From Thioalkalivibrio halophilus (GTDB lineage Bacteria; Pseudomonadota; Gammaproteobacteria; Ectothiorhodospirales; Ectothiorhodospiraceae): a DNA stretch of 59,848 nucleotides. Below the pieces are notes generated by a model. That model had not been told where the DNA came from. It did not search any database and was given only the letters and a program-made list of their open reading frames with translations. The stretch is taken from NCBI RefSeq assembly GCF_001995255.1, contig NZ_MUZR01000016.1:1-59848 (forward strand). The letters run 5' to 3'. Below are positions 7,956 through 19,793 of the stretch, one piece after another. Both the position numbers and the translations under genes were made by a program. Every line of letters starts with the position of its first letter. The stretch's first letter is position 1.

Positions 7956-10955
7956 TCATGCGTCGGTTCCGGCGGTTTCGGTTTCGGTTTCGGCGACGGC
8001 CGCACCGGCGGGAGCCTGCTCGCGGGCCAGCCGGTTCTTGATCATCTCCAGCAGGGTCCGCCGGTCGTACTGCCCCTTGCGCAGGACCCGGAGCGTTCGT
8101 TCCTGAAGCTGACGCGCCTCGTCCGGCTCCAGGTCCTTGGCGGTGATGACGACCACCGGCACATCACGCAGCTCGGGGTCCCCCTGCATGGCCTCGAGGA
8201 CGCCGAAGCCGTCCAGGTTCGGCATCATCAGATCCAGCAGGAGCATCGAGGGGCGTTTTTTCCCCATGGACCCCAGCGCCTCGATGCCATCCCCCGCCGG
8301 TGCGGTCGCGATCCCTTCGCGGTCCAGGAGCCGTTCCAGGACGGCCCGGGCGTCGGGGTCGTCATCCACAACCAGAACGTGGTCACCATCGCCCGGTTTG
8401 CCATGACGGTTGATGATCTGCATCAAGTGACGCGTATCCACCGGCTTTGTGACCACGTTGCCCAGGGGCAGTGCATGGGCGGAGTCGCCGTCCTCGCGCT
8501 GACCCACCATGATCAGCGGGATCTCGGAAGCCCCGGGCATCTGCTTGAGCGTGGTCACCAGTGTCCAGCCGTTGCCCTGCTCCATCTGGCAGCCCACCGC
8601 GATCAGGTCCGGGTGCACCTCCTCGACCTTTTTCAGCGCCTCGTCCACGGTGCTGGCGAACACCACCGAGTAGCCTTCCTCCTCCAGCCCGCCACCGATC
8701 ATGCGGTAGAGGTTCTCGTCCTGATCGAACAGCAGGAGGGTGCCGGTGCCCTCGCTCGGCTCCGGCGTCGACTCGCTGGAAACGCGCGGCAGTTCCACGG
8801 TGAAGGTGGATCCCGCACCCGGCTCGCTGCTGACGGTGACGTCGCCGCCCATCATCCGGGCGAAGTGACGGGTGATGGCGAGCCCCAGACCGGTGCCCCC
8901 GTACTTGCGGGTGGTGGAGGCATCGGCCTGGGAAAACGAACGGAACAGCCGGGCCATCTGATCCTCGCTGAGGCCGATCCCGGTGTCGCTCACGTGAAAA
9001 CACAACCGGTCGGCCTCGGGGTCCGAGTCGTCCGGGTACGTCTCGATCTCCAGGCGGACCTCCCCGTTCTCGGTGAACTTGGCGGCGTTGGAGAGCAGGT
9101 TGAACAGGCACTGCCGCAGCTTGGTGACATCGGTATGCATGGTGCCGGCCCCCTCGGCACCCTCGACGACCAGCCGGTTCCCGTTCTTGCCCACCAGCGG
9201 CGTGACCATCGCCTCGACCTCGGAGGCGATCTGGCTGACTTCCTGGTCCTCCAGGTACAGCTGCATGCGGCCCGCCTCGATCTTGGAAATATCGAGGATG
9301 TCGTTGATAAGCATCAGCAGGTGGCGCCCCGCGGAGCGGATCTTGTCGAGGTCATCATCGAAGTCGCTGAAGCCCATGTCCTCGGCTTCCTCGAGGAGCA
9401 TGTCGCTGTAGCCGATGATGGCATTAAGGGGAGTGCGCAGTTCATGGCTCATGTTGGCCAGGAATTCGGACTTCGCCCGCGTGGCGTCTTCGGCGCGTTC
9501 CTTGGCCTCGCGCATCGCGGCTTCGGCCTGCTTGCGGGCCGAGATGTCCAGCGCACTGAGCAGCAGGAGTTCACGCTCGCCCAGGGTGATCCGGCGTGCG
9601 GAGATCAGGGCCCAGAACGGGCTGCCGTCGGCCCGCCGCAGCTGCAGCTCGTGATGATCCAGGAAGGCCCCGCCGGCCAGGTTCTCCCGCAGCTCTTCCC
9701 AGTCCCGAGCGCTTTCGAACAGCATCCCGACATTCTCGATATCAGGCCCGAACAGATCGGTCAGGCGCCGATTGTGGCGCTCGATGACCCCCATGGCCGG
9801 TTCGCACAGCACCAGCGGGAGGGGTGTGGCATCGAACAGCTTCTCCAGCATCTCCTCGCGTCGGCGCACGGAGTCGATGAAGTAGTTCGCGGCCCGTCCG
9901 ATGTCGCCGATCTCGTCGTTGCCCTCGACCGGAACCGAGGTGTTTTCGCCCCCGACACATCCGTTCATGCCGTGGTGCAGGAACTGCAGCCGGCGGACGA
10001 CCCGACGGTTAACGTAATGGATGATCATCCCTGCCAGCAGGAGGCCGACGGCCATGGTGGTGGCGAGGACCGTCATGCGCTGATCCGAGAGCTCCTGCAC
10101 CTCCTCCTGCCGCGTGATCACGCTGGTTTCCAGCTCGAAGGTGAGCATCGACAGCTCGCTGACCAGACGGCCGGCGCGGGCTCGCACCGTACCGAGCTCG
10201 GCCTGCACCGCCTCCGCCTGACGCAGTTGGCCTTCGCGCGTGGCCAGCAGTCCCGTGTCGCCGTGGACCAGCCGGCGCAGATCCGCGGTCAGCTGCCGGG
10301 CCTGCGGGCGCAGTGCCGGCGGCAGGTCTTCCGTCGCGCGGACGAGGATCTCGACGCGGTCCCTGGCCTGTTCGCGCAGCGGGGCCAGGTCTTCACGCGA
10401 GTCCACCGTCGCGGCCATGGCCAGACTCATGATCACCATGCCGGCGCGCCCCAGCCAGCTCGCCGGATAATCCGGGTCATCGCGCAGACGGCCAAGCCCG
10501 GTGCGCGCCTCGCGCAGATCGGCCAGGACCGACCGCGTGCGCTCCTCGTGGGCGGCATGTTCGTCCATTACCGCCTCCAGGGCACGCACCGAGCCCATCA
10601 TGTCTTCGCGCAGGAAATCGAGTTCCTCGAGGGTTGCCGGGTCCACCTGGTTGCGCGGCATCTGTTCCAGCAGGGCACCGATATCGGCGTTGTAACGCTC
10701 GATTTCGGCAAAACCGGAAGCCCGCTCGGCCGGGTCTCCGGCCGTGAGCAGGCCAACCGACGTGGAGACGATCGCCTCGCTGCGCTGGACCAGATTCCCG
10801 GTCCCCATGAGCACCGGCACCTGTTCCGCCGCCAGCTCGTCAAAACTGCTCGCGAAGCGTTCGAAGGAAACGAGGGAAACGATACTCGCAACGACCGTGA
10901 CGAGAGCGAGCCCGATCAGGCCGCCACGCAGGCGACTGGCAACTCCGAAGCGCAT
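7956..10955 (-). CDS. membrane hybrid sensor kinase with a pseudo-receiver
   Basis: First gene of the operon, about 999 residues from the ATG at 10955, chosen because AGAGGG lies 8 bases upstream; an ATG at 10979 is the alternative. Order: TM1 (about 15-33), a long helical periplasmic sensor (about 34-293), TM2 (about 296-314), HAMP (about 315-365), PAS (about 370-475), HisKA with His504 (SHELRTP), HATPase (about 605-723, DTGIGL, GGTGLGL), receiver 1 (about 738-850) and receiver 2 (about 859-972, Asp908 in [12 protein letters not shown]). Receiver 1 lacks the phospho-acceptor: Gly788 sits at the Asp position ([14 protein letters not shown]), so it is a pseudo-receiver. The periplasmic domain probably senses the YfiR-like/TonB module. 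Confidence 0.94.
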   Translation of the reverse strand: MRFGVASRLRGGLIGLALVTVVASIVSLVSFERFASSFDELAAEQVPVLMGTGNLVQRSEAIVSTSVGLLTAGDPAERASGFAEIERYNADIGALLEQMPRNQVDPATLEELDFLREDMMGSVRALEAVMDEHAAHEERTRSVLADLREARTGLGRLRDDPDYPASWLGRAGMVIMSLAMAATVDSREDLAPLREQARDRVEILVRATEDLPPALRPQARQLTADLRRLVHGDTGLLATREGQLRQAEAVQAELGTVRARAGRLVSELSMLTFELETSVITRQEEVQELSDQRMTVLATTMAVGLLLAGMIIHYVNRRVVRRLQFLHHGMNGCVGGENTSVPVEGNDEIGDIGRAANYFIDSVRRREEMLEKLFDATPLPLVLCEPAMGVIERHNRRLTDLFGPDIENVGMLFESARDWEELRENLAGGAFLDHHELQLRRADGSPFWALISARRITLGERELLLLSALDISARKQAEAAMREAKERAEDATRAKSEFLANMSHELRTPLNAIIGYSDMLLEEAEDMGFSDFDDDLDKIRSAGRHLLMLINDILDISKIEAGRMQLYLEDQEVSQIASEVEAMVTPLVGKNGNRLVVEGAEGAGTMHTDVTKLRQCLFNLLSNAAKFTENGEVRLEIETYPDDSDPEADRLCFHVSDTGIGLSEDQMARLFRSFSQADASTTRKYGGTGLGLAITRHFARMMGGDVTVSSEPGAGSTFTVELPRVSSESTPEPSEGTGTLLLFDQDENLYRMIGGGLEEEGYSVVFASTVDEALKKVEEVHPDLIAVGCQMEQGNGWTLVTTLKQMPGASEIPLIMVGQREDGDSAHALPLGNVVTKPVDTRHLMQIINRHGKPGDGDHVLVVDDDPDARAVLERLLDREGIATAPAGDGIEALGSMGKKRPSMLLLDLMMPNLDGFGVLEAMQGDPELRDVPVVVITAKDLEPDEARQLQERTLRVLRKGQYDRRTLLEMIKNRLAREQAPAGAAVAETETETAGTDA

Positions 10956-11186
10956 TGAAGCATCCCTCTGGATATCCATATGGCCCGTCCGGAACCATTC
11001 CCTGATCCGGAACGGGCGCTAATGCTGGCATGTTCCATGCGGGATTACACCCCCGAAGCGTGAGCCAGGCGTTAGCCGAGGTCAGAAACTGCGTTAAAAA
11101 GGACTCGCCGGGGCGGAGAACGGCAGGCGCGGTGCGGCGTGATAGGCTTCACAAAAACACGGTGAAAGCGGCGGGAAGAGAAAGCG

Positions 11187-11870
11187 ATGAGCGAAATCAT
11201 CTATCGCCTGGAACGCAGTGACGGCAGCGAGTGGTGCTATCGGGTGGATATCCACCGCTCGCGGGACCCGGCGCGCCACAATGACGAGGCCCATCCGGAC
11301 TGGACCCGCCTGGAATGCCGACAGTGCGAAAACTGTCCGCTGAATGCGCGCACCGTGGAATACTGCCCGGCGGCCATCGAGTTCGCCGATATCGCCCGGC
11401 ATTTCGCCGACAGCCCGTCGGTGGAACGCATCCGGGGCCGCGTGGACACCCCCGCACGCAGCTATCTGAAGGAATGTGATGTCCAGGAATTCCTGCGCTC
11501 GCTGTTCGGGCTGATCATGGCCTCGGGCGCCTGCCCGATCCTGTCGCGGCTGCGCCCGCTGGCGGAATTCCACCTGCCGTTCGCCACCCTCGAAGAAACG
11601 CTGTACCGCATGGCGGGGACGTATCTGGTCCGTCAGTATCTCGACCGCCGGGAGGGTGAAGCACCGGACTGGGACATGGAAGGGCTGCAGGAACTGCATC
11701 GCGAGCTGAATACGGTCAACCGTGCCCTGATGGAGCGGGTACGCCTGGCGTCGCGGCGCGACGCCAACATCAATGCCATGCAGAACTTTGTATCCATCAC
11801 CACGATCGTCGAGATGGACATCGACGCGAGCATGAACCAGCTCCTGGGTACCCTGCGCCAGGGGCTCTGA
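11187..11870 (+). CDS. conserved-looking protein with N-terminal Cys cluster, unknown function
   Basis: A 227-residue protein I do not recognise. Near residues 44-60 it has CRQCENCPLNARTVEYC, a CxxCxxC plus Cys pattern that could bind zinc or an iron-sulfur cluster. The rest is predicted mostly helical, with no signal peptide or TM segment. GAAGAGAAAGCG precedes the ATG as a ribosome site. It is transcribed divergently from the signalling operon across a 231-base gap and converges on the cyclase gene with only 11 bases between stops. Coding bias matches its neighbours. Function cannot be assigned. Confidence 0.72.
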   Translation: MSEIIYRLERSDGSEWCYRVDIHRSRDPARHNDEAHPDWTRLECRQCENCPLNARTVEYCPAAIEFADIARHFADSPSVERIRGRVDTPARSYLKECDVQEFLRSLFGLIMASGACPILSRLRPLAEFHLPFATLEETLYRMAGTYLVRQYLDRREGEAPDWDMEGLQELHRELNTVNRALMERVRLASRRDANINAMQNFVSITTIVEMDIDASMNQLLGTLRQGL

Positions 11871-11881
11871 ACGCCGCGGGA

Positions 11882-14044
11882 CTACTTCGCGTCGAGTTCC
11901 CAGACGCCGTCGCCGGCCTCACCCTGTTCCAGCAATCGCGTGCAGCGTTCGACGTAGCGTGCCGCGGGCGGGTCCCGGTCGGCAATGGTCGCGAACAGCG
12001 CTCGCGCCTGCTCCACCCGGCCCTGGCGCAGGGTCTGCAGCGCCCGGGCGAAGACCTCATAGCGCTCGGGAGCCGCATCCAGGGCCAAGCGCGCGACCGG
12101 CTCATAGACCCGCACCGGCCGCGCCCGGCCGACCACGCGAATCTCGCCCAACTCGCGGCAGTAAAGCGTTTCGGGGAGCTTCCCTACGGTGCTCTCCGCG
12201 ATCAGGGTGTACGTGCCGAAGACCTTGTTCGCCCCCTCCAGCCGCGCGGCCAGATTGACCGCGTCGCCGAGCATGGTGTAGTCGAAACGGGTACGCGACC
12301 CCATATTGCCGACCACTGCCTCGCCGGTGTTCACGCCGATACGCATCGCGAGATCGCGTCCGGCCCGCCCGCGCAGGCGCGGCGCCATGGCCGCCAGCCG
12401 GCGCTGACATTCGAGCGCCGCCTCCACCGCCCGCCGCGGATGGTCGGGGACATCCACCGGCGCGTTCCAGAAGGCGATGATCGCATCGCCCTCGTACTTG
12501 TCGATGGTGGCTCCACAGGCCGTGAGGATGTCGGTCATCTCCGTCAGGTACTCGTTGAGCAGCCGCGTGAGATCATCCGGTGACAGCCGCTCGCTGAGGC
12601 TGGTGAAGCCCTCCAGATCACTGAAGAAGATGGTGAGTTCGCGGCGCTCGCCCCCCAGTTTCAGGCGGTCGGGCTCCTCCAGCAGGCGTTCGATCACCTG
12701 CGGGCTGAGATACTGCGCGAAGGCCGCCTTGATGAAGCGGCGTTCACGGCCCTCGCGGGCATAGTTGTAGACCGCGGCCCCCACGGTCCCCGTCAGCCCG
12801 GCCACCAGCGGCACGGCCAGCGGCAGCCAGACCCCGCCGGCATGCGCAAAGCCGGACAGCAGCACCGGCGCCACCAGGGCAAATGCAATGGCCAGGGCCG
12901 TACTCGCACTGCTGCGCCCCAGCCCGGCGAGGAAGGCCGGCAGAAAGGCCAGCAGACCGACCAGCACCAGCGCCCGGGTGGCGTCGACCTCGCGCATGAA
13001 ATTCTGCGTGGTCAGATTCTCCAGCATGGTCGCGTGGAACTCCACGCCGGGCGCACGCGGATCCAGCGGCAGCGGTCGCAGGTCGAACAGCCCGGCCGCC
13101 GACAGCCCCACCATCACATGCCGCCCTTCGAGTTCTGCAGGGTCGACCGGCGTGTCGGTGCCGGGGTCGGCGTCGGGGTCCGCCGCCAGCCGCAGTTCGC
13201 TCTGGATGACCGCGGCCGCCCGCAGCCGGGTACGTTCCGCACCCGGCCGCTCGAAGCGCAGGATCAGGCGGCCATCCGGGTCCAGCGGCACATGCCGTTC
13301 ACCCACCCGCAGCGCCCGCCCGTCGTCCTCCAGCCGCAAACCGGGCGGCTCCTCCGATCCCGCGAGAAAGGCCGCCAGCCCCAGTCCGGGTACCAGCTCC
13401 CCGTCGAAGCGGGTCACCGGCGGGAGCCGGCGGTAGACCCCGTCGGGATCCGGGGTAACGTGCACGTTGCCCATGCGCGCCGCCGACTGCGCAAGCTCGG
13501 TCACCGGGAAGGTCGCGCGGGAAAACGCGGGGAAGGGGTCGCCCCCGGTCCCTTCCACTTCCACCGTCGCGGACGACACGGGCGCGTCCTGCGGGAACCG
13601 GTCGTGGCGGGCAGCCTCCTCGCCGTACAGCGCGGCGAACACCGTCGGACCAAAATCCGCGGCGGCCCGTGCGAACCGGCGATCATCATGCACTCCGAAG
13701 CGGGAATCGTCGGTATACAGGACATCAAAGGTCAGCGAGGCGGCCCCCGCACGACGGGCGAAATCGGCGATCACCGCCGGGTACTCGCGCGGCCATGGCC
13801 AGCCCTGGCCCTGGGTATCCAGCGCCCACTCGAGGCTCTGCTCGTCGACCAGGATCAGCACGACCTCGTCGTCCGCGTCCGGAGCCATGAGCCCGGCCAG
13901 CAGACGCGCCTGCAGGTCGTAGGCGGCCCGCTCCGGACCGTCGAGCCAGCCCGACTGCTCCGCCACCAGGGCCAGCAGGACCGCCAGCAGCCCGATCATC
14001 AGGGCCCGCCGGAAACGGCCTCCGGAGCGGGAGTTTGCGGCCAT
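11882..14044 (-). CDS. CHASE2-domain adenylate/guanylate cyclase
   Basis: About 720 residues. TM1 (about 13-30), an extracytoplasmic CHASE2 sensor (about 31-340), a block of three hydrophobic segments (about 358-440), then a class III cyclase catalytic domain (about 470-655) and a C-terminal helical tail with a degenerate TPR-like look. Catalytic features are present: metal Asp in FFSDLEGFT, Lys and Asp in DKYEGDAI, and DYTMLGDAVNLAARLEG with the transition-state Asn/Arg. The Lys/Asp base-recognition pair favours ATP, hence cAMP. It is the last gene of an operon after the SH3 protein and M48 lipoprotein, 12 bases after the protease stop. The CHASE2 signal is unknown. Confidence 0.93.
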   Translation of the reverse strand: MAANSRSGGRFRRALMIGLLAVLLALVAEQSGWLDGPERAAYDLQARLLAGLMAPDADDEVVLILVDEQSLEWALDTQGQGWPWPREYPAVIADFARRAGAASLTFDVLYTDDSRFGVHDDRRFARAAADFGPTVFAALYGEEAARHDRFPQDAPVSSATVEVEGTGGDPFPAFSRATFPVTELAQSAARMGNVHVTPDPDGVYRRLPPVTRFDGELVPGLGLAAFLAGSEEPPGLRLEDDGRALRVGERHVPLDPDGRLILRFERPGAERTRLRAAAVIQSELRLAADPDADPGTDTPVDPAELEGRHVMVGLSAAGLFDLRPLPLDPRAPGVEFHATMLENLTTQNFMREVDATRALVLVGLLAFLPAFLAGLGRSSASTALAIAFALVAPVLLSGFAHAGGVWLPLAVPLVAGLTGTVGAAVYNYAREGRERRFIKAAFAQYLSPQVIERLLEEPDRLKLGGERRELTIFFSDLEGFTSLSERLSPDDLTRLLNEYLTEMTDILTACGATIDKYEGDAIIAFWNAPVDVPDHPRRAVEAALECQRRLAAMAPRLRGRAGRDLAMRIGVNTGEAVVGNMGSRTRFDYTMLGDAVNLAARLEGANKVFGTYTLIAESTVGKLPETLYCRELGEIRVVGRARPVRVYEPVARLALDAAPERYEVFARALQTLRQGRVEQARALFATIADRDPPAARYVERCTRLLEQGEAGDGVWELDAK

Positions 14045-14056
14045 CCGGGGAAGCGG

Positions 14057-14962
14057 TCAGAGGGCCGCGCGGAAACGCGAGAACCGTTCGGCCCGGGCCT
14101 CGCTGCGCGAGTCCGCCGGCTCCAGCCCCAGCTCCGCGATGCGACTGGAGGGCGATGGATGGGTGCGGGCGAAGCCGGGACCCTGCGGATCCCATTCGTC
14201 ATCCATGCGCTCCAGTACGCGGCTCAGCGCCTCGGGGCGATAGCCGGTGCGCTCGAGGATGGCCACCGCCCCGTCGTCCGCCTCGCGCTCGAACTCGCGC
14301 GAATAGCCGTTCACGAACAGGGTCCGGGTGATGTCATCGATGGAATCCTCGAAGATGTCCGTCAGCTCGCGCAGATCATCGTCCCCCGCCAGCTGCGCCC
14401 CGGTCAGCGCCGCACTGGTGAGCGCCGCGGTCACGCGCGAGCTGCGGATCGCCTGCAGGCCGTGGCGCTCCTGCACATGCGCGATCTCGTGCGCGAGGAT
14501 GGCCGCCAGTTCGTCCTCGGTCTGCGCCAGCCGGGCCATGCCGCGGGTGATGAAGATATGCCCGCCCGGGGTGGCGAAGGCATTAAGCTCGTCGGAATCC
14601 AGCAGGCGGAAGGAATACCCCTGGTAGAGGCTCGGGCGCTCCGAGTGCAGGGCCAGGACCCCGCCCAGGTTGTTCAGGTACGCCTGTGCCGCAGGATCAT
14701 CAAGGACCGCGTAGTCCTCCAGCACCCGGGCCGCCACGGCGCGGCCGATGAAATATTCCTGCTCCGGGGTGAAATCCTCCATGCTGCGCTCCGCCAGCTC
14801 ACCGGTCTGGCGCAGGCTTTCGGCCTGCCGCGCATCCAGCACGCCGGTCCGGGTCCCCAGCTCGGCACCTACCGAAGCAACCCCGCGACAACCCGCCAGC
14901 AGCGCCAGCGACAGCACCAGGAACACCGGCAGCAGCAGGCAGGATCCATTGCGTACTCGCAT
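14057..14962 (-). CDS. M48-family metalloprotease lipoprotein (BepA/Loip-like)
   Basis: A 301-residue lipoprotein: signal peptide with lipobox LLAGC (Cys25), then a peptidase M48 domain with zinc motif HEIAH at 158-162 and the downstream EREAD segment that supplies the third ligand. Such proteins act in the periplasm on outer-membrane or envelope proteins. The ATG at 14962 overlaps the TGA of the SH3 gene (TGATG) and follows GGGGGGTGAG, a good ribosome site; a GTG at 14965 is possible. It lacks the C-terminal TPR of BepA, so it is closer to short M48 lipoproteins. Linkage to an SH3 protein and a CHASE2 cyclase suggests envelope monitoring. Confidence 0.92.
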   Translation of the reverse strand: MRVRNGSCLLLPVFLVLSLALLAGCRGVASVGAELGTRTGVLDARQAESLRQTGELAERSMEDFTPEQEYFIGRAVAARVLEDYAVLDDPAAQAYLNNLGGVLALHSERPSLYQGYSFRLLDSDELNAFATPGGHIFITRGMARLAQTEDELAAILAHEIAHVQERHGLQAIRSSRVTAALTSAALTGAQLAGDDDLRELTDIFEDSIDDITRTLFVNGYSREFEREADDGAVAILERTGYRPEALSRVLERMDDEWDPQGPGFARTHPSPSSRIAELGLEPADSRSEARAERFSRFRAAL

Positions 14963-15459
14963 CACTCACCCCCCGGCAGATGCAGCTCGCCCTGCTCGAG
15001 GAACGCCCTCAGATCCTCGGGATCCGCTCCCCCGGCTTCCATCCGGTCGACCGGGGCAAAGGACAGGCCGCGCTCACTGCGATAGCGCTCTTCCACCTCC
15101 TCGTTGAATCCGCGCCCGGCCAGCGCGATCTCGTCGCGGTCCGCGTCGCGTTCAACGTCGTCCCCGTCCCCCGTCAGGATCACCGGATCCCGGCTCAGCG
15201 CGGACGGGTGCAGCCAGCCCTCCTCGCCGGCCTCGCTGCGCACCCGCAGGAATCCCTCGCGGCGGTCACGCACCTCGACCCGGGTCCCGTAATCAAGATG
15301 CCCGCGTATCGCGGTCAGATGTCCGGGCGCCTCGCGCAGCTCGGCCGAGCGCACGGCCACGTCCCCGGGATCGCCGCGCTCGAAGGCCAGCGCGACGGAG
15401 CCGGCACCGGCGACGGCCAGGACGAGAAACAGCACCGGGAGGGTTCGGATTCGCAACAT
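14962..15459 (-). CDS. exported SH3-domain protein
   Basis: A 165-residue protein with a signal peptide (residues 1-25, ALA cleavage) and one bacterial SH3 domain (about 34-90: VRSAELREAPG to EGWLHPSAL), then an acidic linker and short helical tail. Bacterial SH3 domains often bind peptidoglycan or partner proteins in the periplasm. The ATG at 15459 is preceded by GAGG at a suitable distance. The same frame stays open far upstream, antisense to thiC, but that part is not protein-like. First gene of the SH3-M48-cyclase operon. The exact ligand is unknown. Confidence 0.82.
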   Translation of the reverse strand: MLRIRTLPVLFLVLAVAGAGSVALAFERGDPGDVAVRSAELREAPGHLTAIRGHLDYGTRVEVRDRREGFLRVRSEAGEEGWLHPSALSRDPVILTGDGDDVERDADRDEIALAGRGFNEEVEERYRSERGLSFAPVDRMEAGGADPEDLRAFLEQGELHLPGGE

Positions 15460-15626
15460 GGAAGGACCTCGGCCGTGAGTGATTGCCCGCATCGGAAAAC
15501 CCGACGGACAATGGACATTCTTCCTACCGAAGCGGCCCCGCGGCGTCAAGCCGCCAGTACACGCCGGCAGGGGCGCCCGACGATGCCCCGGTACGGCGAT
15601 GCGGACGCGGTGGGGGGATCGGTGAC

Positions 15627-17703
<2,077 letters not shown>

Positions 17704-17785
17704 CGAGTGTAACGCAGAGCCGTCCAGTAAGCACGGCGGGGCCGTTTGCGCTAGATTAATGGTCTGTGACACTCTTCGCGCCGCC

Positions 17786-18466
17786 ATGAGCCCCAAGAAC
17801 TTTGTCTTCGAACTGTTCGGCCGGTCCCCGGTGCGCCCGCTGCAGGCGCACATGGACAAGGTTCGTTCCTGCATCGCCGAACTGCCGCCCTTTATCGAGG
17901 CGGTCGGACGGGATGACTGGGAGGCCGCCCGCAGCCACCAGGAACGCATCGTCCAGCTCGAACACGACGCCGACCGCCTGAAGAAGGATCTGCGTCTGCA
18001 CCTCCCCAAGGGGCTGATGCTGGCCATGTCTCGCCGCGACGTCCTCGACACCCTCCTCATCCAGGACCAGGTCGCCAACAAGGCCAAGGACATCGCCGGA
18101 CTGATGCTGGGCCGGCAGATGCGCTTTCCCGACGACATGCAGGAGCCCGTGCAGCGGTTCCTGCAGCGCAGCGTGGATACCGTCGATCAGGCGGGGCGTG
18201 CGGTCAACGAGCTGGACGAACTGGTGGAAGCGGGCTTCCGCGGCCACGAAGTCGAGGTCGTGAACCGCATCCTGCAGAAGCTGGACGCCCTGGAACACGA
18301 AGCCGACGACGCGCAGCGCGAAGTCCGCGAGATGCTGTTCGCCCGGGAGACGGAGCTGCCGCCGGTGAGCGTCATGTTCATGTATCGCGTGATCGACTCC
18401 ATTGGCGATCTCGCCGACCTGGCACAGCGCGTGGGCAGCCGCCTGCAGCTGATGCTGGCCAAGTAA
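17786..18466 (+). CDS. DUF47-family phosphate-transport regulator (PitR-like)
   Basis: A 226-residue helical protein of the DUF47/PhoU-like (TIGR00153) family, which accompanies PiT phosphate transporters and is thought to regulate them. Typical signs are repeated acidic helices and a C-terminal RVIDSIGDLADLAQRVGSR. The ATG at 17786 starts MSPKNFVFELFGRSPV, the conserved beginning of the family; the frame is open upstream but that part overlaps the thiC riboswitch. The transporter gene follows after 33 bases, so the two form an operon. Confidence 0.9.
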   Translation: MSPKNFVFELFGRSPVRPLQAHMDKVRSCIAELPPFIEAVGRDDWEAARSHQERIVQLEHDADRLKKDLRLHLPKGLMLAMSRRDVLDTLLIQDQVANKAKDIAGLMLGRQMRFPDDMQEPVQRFLQRSVDTVDQAGRAVNELDELVEAGFRGHEVEVVNRILQKLDALEHEADDAQREVREMLFARETELPPVSVMFMYRVIDSIGDLADLAQRVGSRLQLMLAK

Positions 18467-18499
18467 CCACCCGACACAAGACGAGGCTCGGGAGACGGC

Positions 18500-19756
18500 A
18501 TGGAATACGGCATTGTGCTGCTCGCCCTCGCGGTTTTCTTTGGCCTGTTCATGGCCTGGGGCATCGGCGCCAACGACGTGGCCAATGCCATGGGGACCTC
18601 GGTGGGGTCACGGGCCCTGACCATTCGTCAGGCGGTGGTGGTCGCCGGAATCTTCGTGTTTGCCGGGGCCTGGCTGGCCGGGGGCGAGGTCACCCAGACC
18701 ATCCGCAGCGGAATGGTCGATTCCGAGCTTCTCGCGGACAGTCCGGACTTGCTGGTATTCGGGATGCTGGCGGCCCTGGCGGCCGCCGGAACCTGGCTGA
18801 TGGTTGCGTCGTATTTCGGCTGGCCGGTTTCGACCACGCATTCCATCATCGGCGCCATCATCGGTTTTGCCGTGGTCGGCCTGGGCTTCGAGGTAGTGCG
18901 CTGGGAACGGGTGGGCACTATCGCGATGTCCTGGGTGCTGTCGCCGATGATCGGCGGCGCGATCGCCTTTGCCCTGTTTCGCAGCATCCAGCTGCTGATC
19001 CTGGATACCGCCCAGCCGCTGAAAAACGCCCGACGCTGGGCACCGCTGTACATCTTCCTGACGGCCTTCGTCACCGCCCTGGTGACCATGTTCAAGGGCC
19101 TCACCCATGTCGGCCTGAACCTGACCACGGTACAGAGCTACAGCCTGGCGATCCTGATCAGCCTGGGCGTGGTGGCGGCCGGCATGCTGGCCATCCGCCG
19201 GCTGCGCTTCGAGGAGATCCCGGCAGACGAAAACGGCTCGCACTTCAGTGACGTCGAGAAGGTCTTCGGGGTGCTGATGGTGGTCACCGGCTGCGCCATG
19301 GCCTTTGCCCTGGGGTCCAACGACGTGGCCAACGCCGTGGGCCCGCTGGCCGCAGTGGTGGACGTCATCCAGACCGGCGAGGTGGACCCGGAGACGCTGG
19401 TCCCGATGTGGGTCCTGCTGCTGGGCGGGTTCGGGATCGTGTTCGGCCTGTTCACCTACGGCCACAAGGTGATCGCCACGGTCGGCACCGGGATCACTCA
19501 GCTCACCCCCAGTCGCGGCTATGCGGCCACCGCGGCCGCCGCCGCCACCGTAGTGCTGGCTTCCGGCACCGGCCTGCCGATCTCGACCACCCATACCCTG
19601 GTGGGCGCGATCCTCGGCGTGGGCCTGGCCCGCGGGATCGCCGCCATCGATCTGCGCCTGGTCCGCATGATCTTCATGTCCTGGATCGTGACTCTGCCGG
19701 CCGGCGCGATCCTGGCGATCGTGTTCTTCTTCGTGCTGCGCGGCCTGCTCGGCTGA
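18500..19756 (+). CDS. inorganic phosphate transporter, PiT family
   Basis: A 418-residue integral membrane protein with about ten hydrophobic segments. The two PiT signature repeats are clear: GANDVANAMGT near residue 24 and GSNDVANAVGPLAAVV near 275. These proteins import phosphate (with a metal) coupled to H+ or Na+. It follows the DUF47 gene. In a haloalkaliphile Na+ coupling is plausible, but the sequence does not decide this. It converges with ubiB, with a 37-base gap. Confidence 0.95.
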   Translation: MEYGIVLLALAVFFGLFMAWGIGANDVANAMGTSVGSRALTIRQAVVVAGIFVFAGAWLAGGEVTQTIRSGMVDSELLADSPDLLVFGMLAALAAAGTWLMVASYFGWPVSTTHSIIGAIIGFAVVGLGFEVVRWERVGTIAMSWVLSPMIGGAIAFALFRSIQLLILDTAQPLKNARRWAPLYIFLTAFVTALVTMFKGLTHVGLNLTTVQSYSLAILISLGVVAAGMLAIRRLRFEEIPADENGSHFSDVEKVFGVLMVVTGCAMAFALGSNDVANAVGPLAAVVDVIQTGEVDPETLVPMWVLLLGGFGIVFGLFTYGHKVIATVGTGITQLTPSRGYAATAAAAATVVLASGTGLPISTTHTLVGAILGVGLARGIAAIDLRLVRMIFMSWIVTLPAGAILAIVFFFVLRGLLG

Positions 19757-19793
19757 AGCCCGGGCCGGGGGCGGGGACCGGAGCCGGCCGGTG

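Noticed and set aside
8379-10958. Long plus-strand open frame opposite the membrane kinase
   Set aside because: High-GC antisense frame with His/Gln/Gly-rich low-complexity composition and no recognisable domain.
12842-15085. Long plus-strand open frame opposite the cyclase and protease
   Set aside because: Low-complexity shadow spanning two real genes on the other strand.
19757-19793. GC-rich spacer between the PiT transporter and ubiB as a terminator
   Set aside because: Only weak, short complementary runs and no T-tract on either strand.
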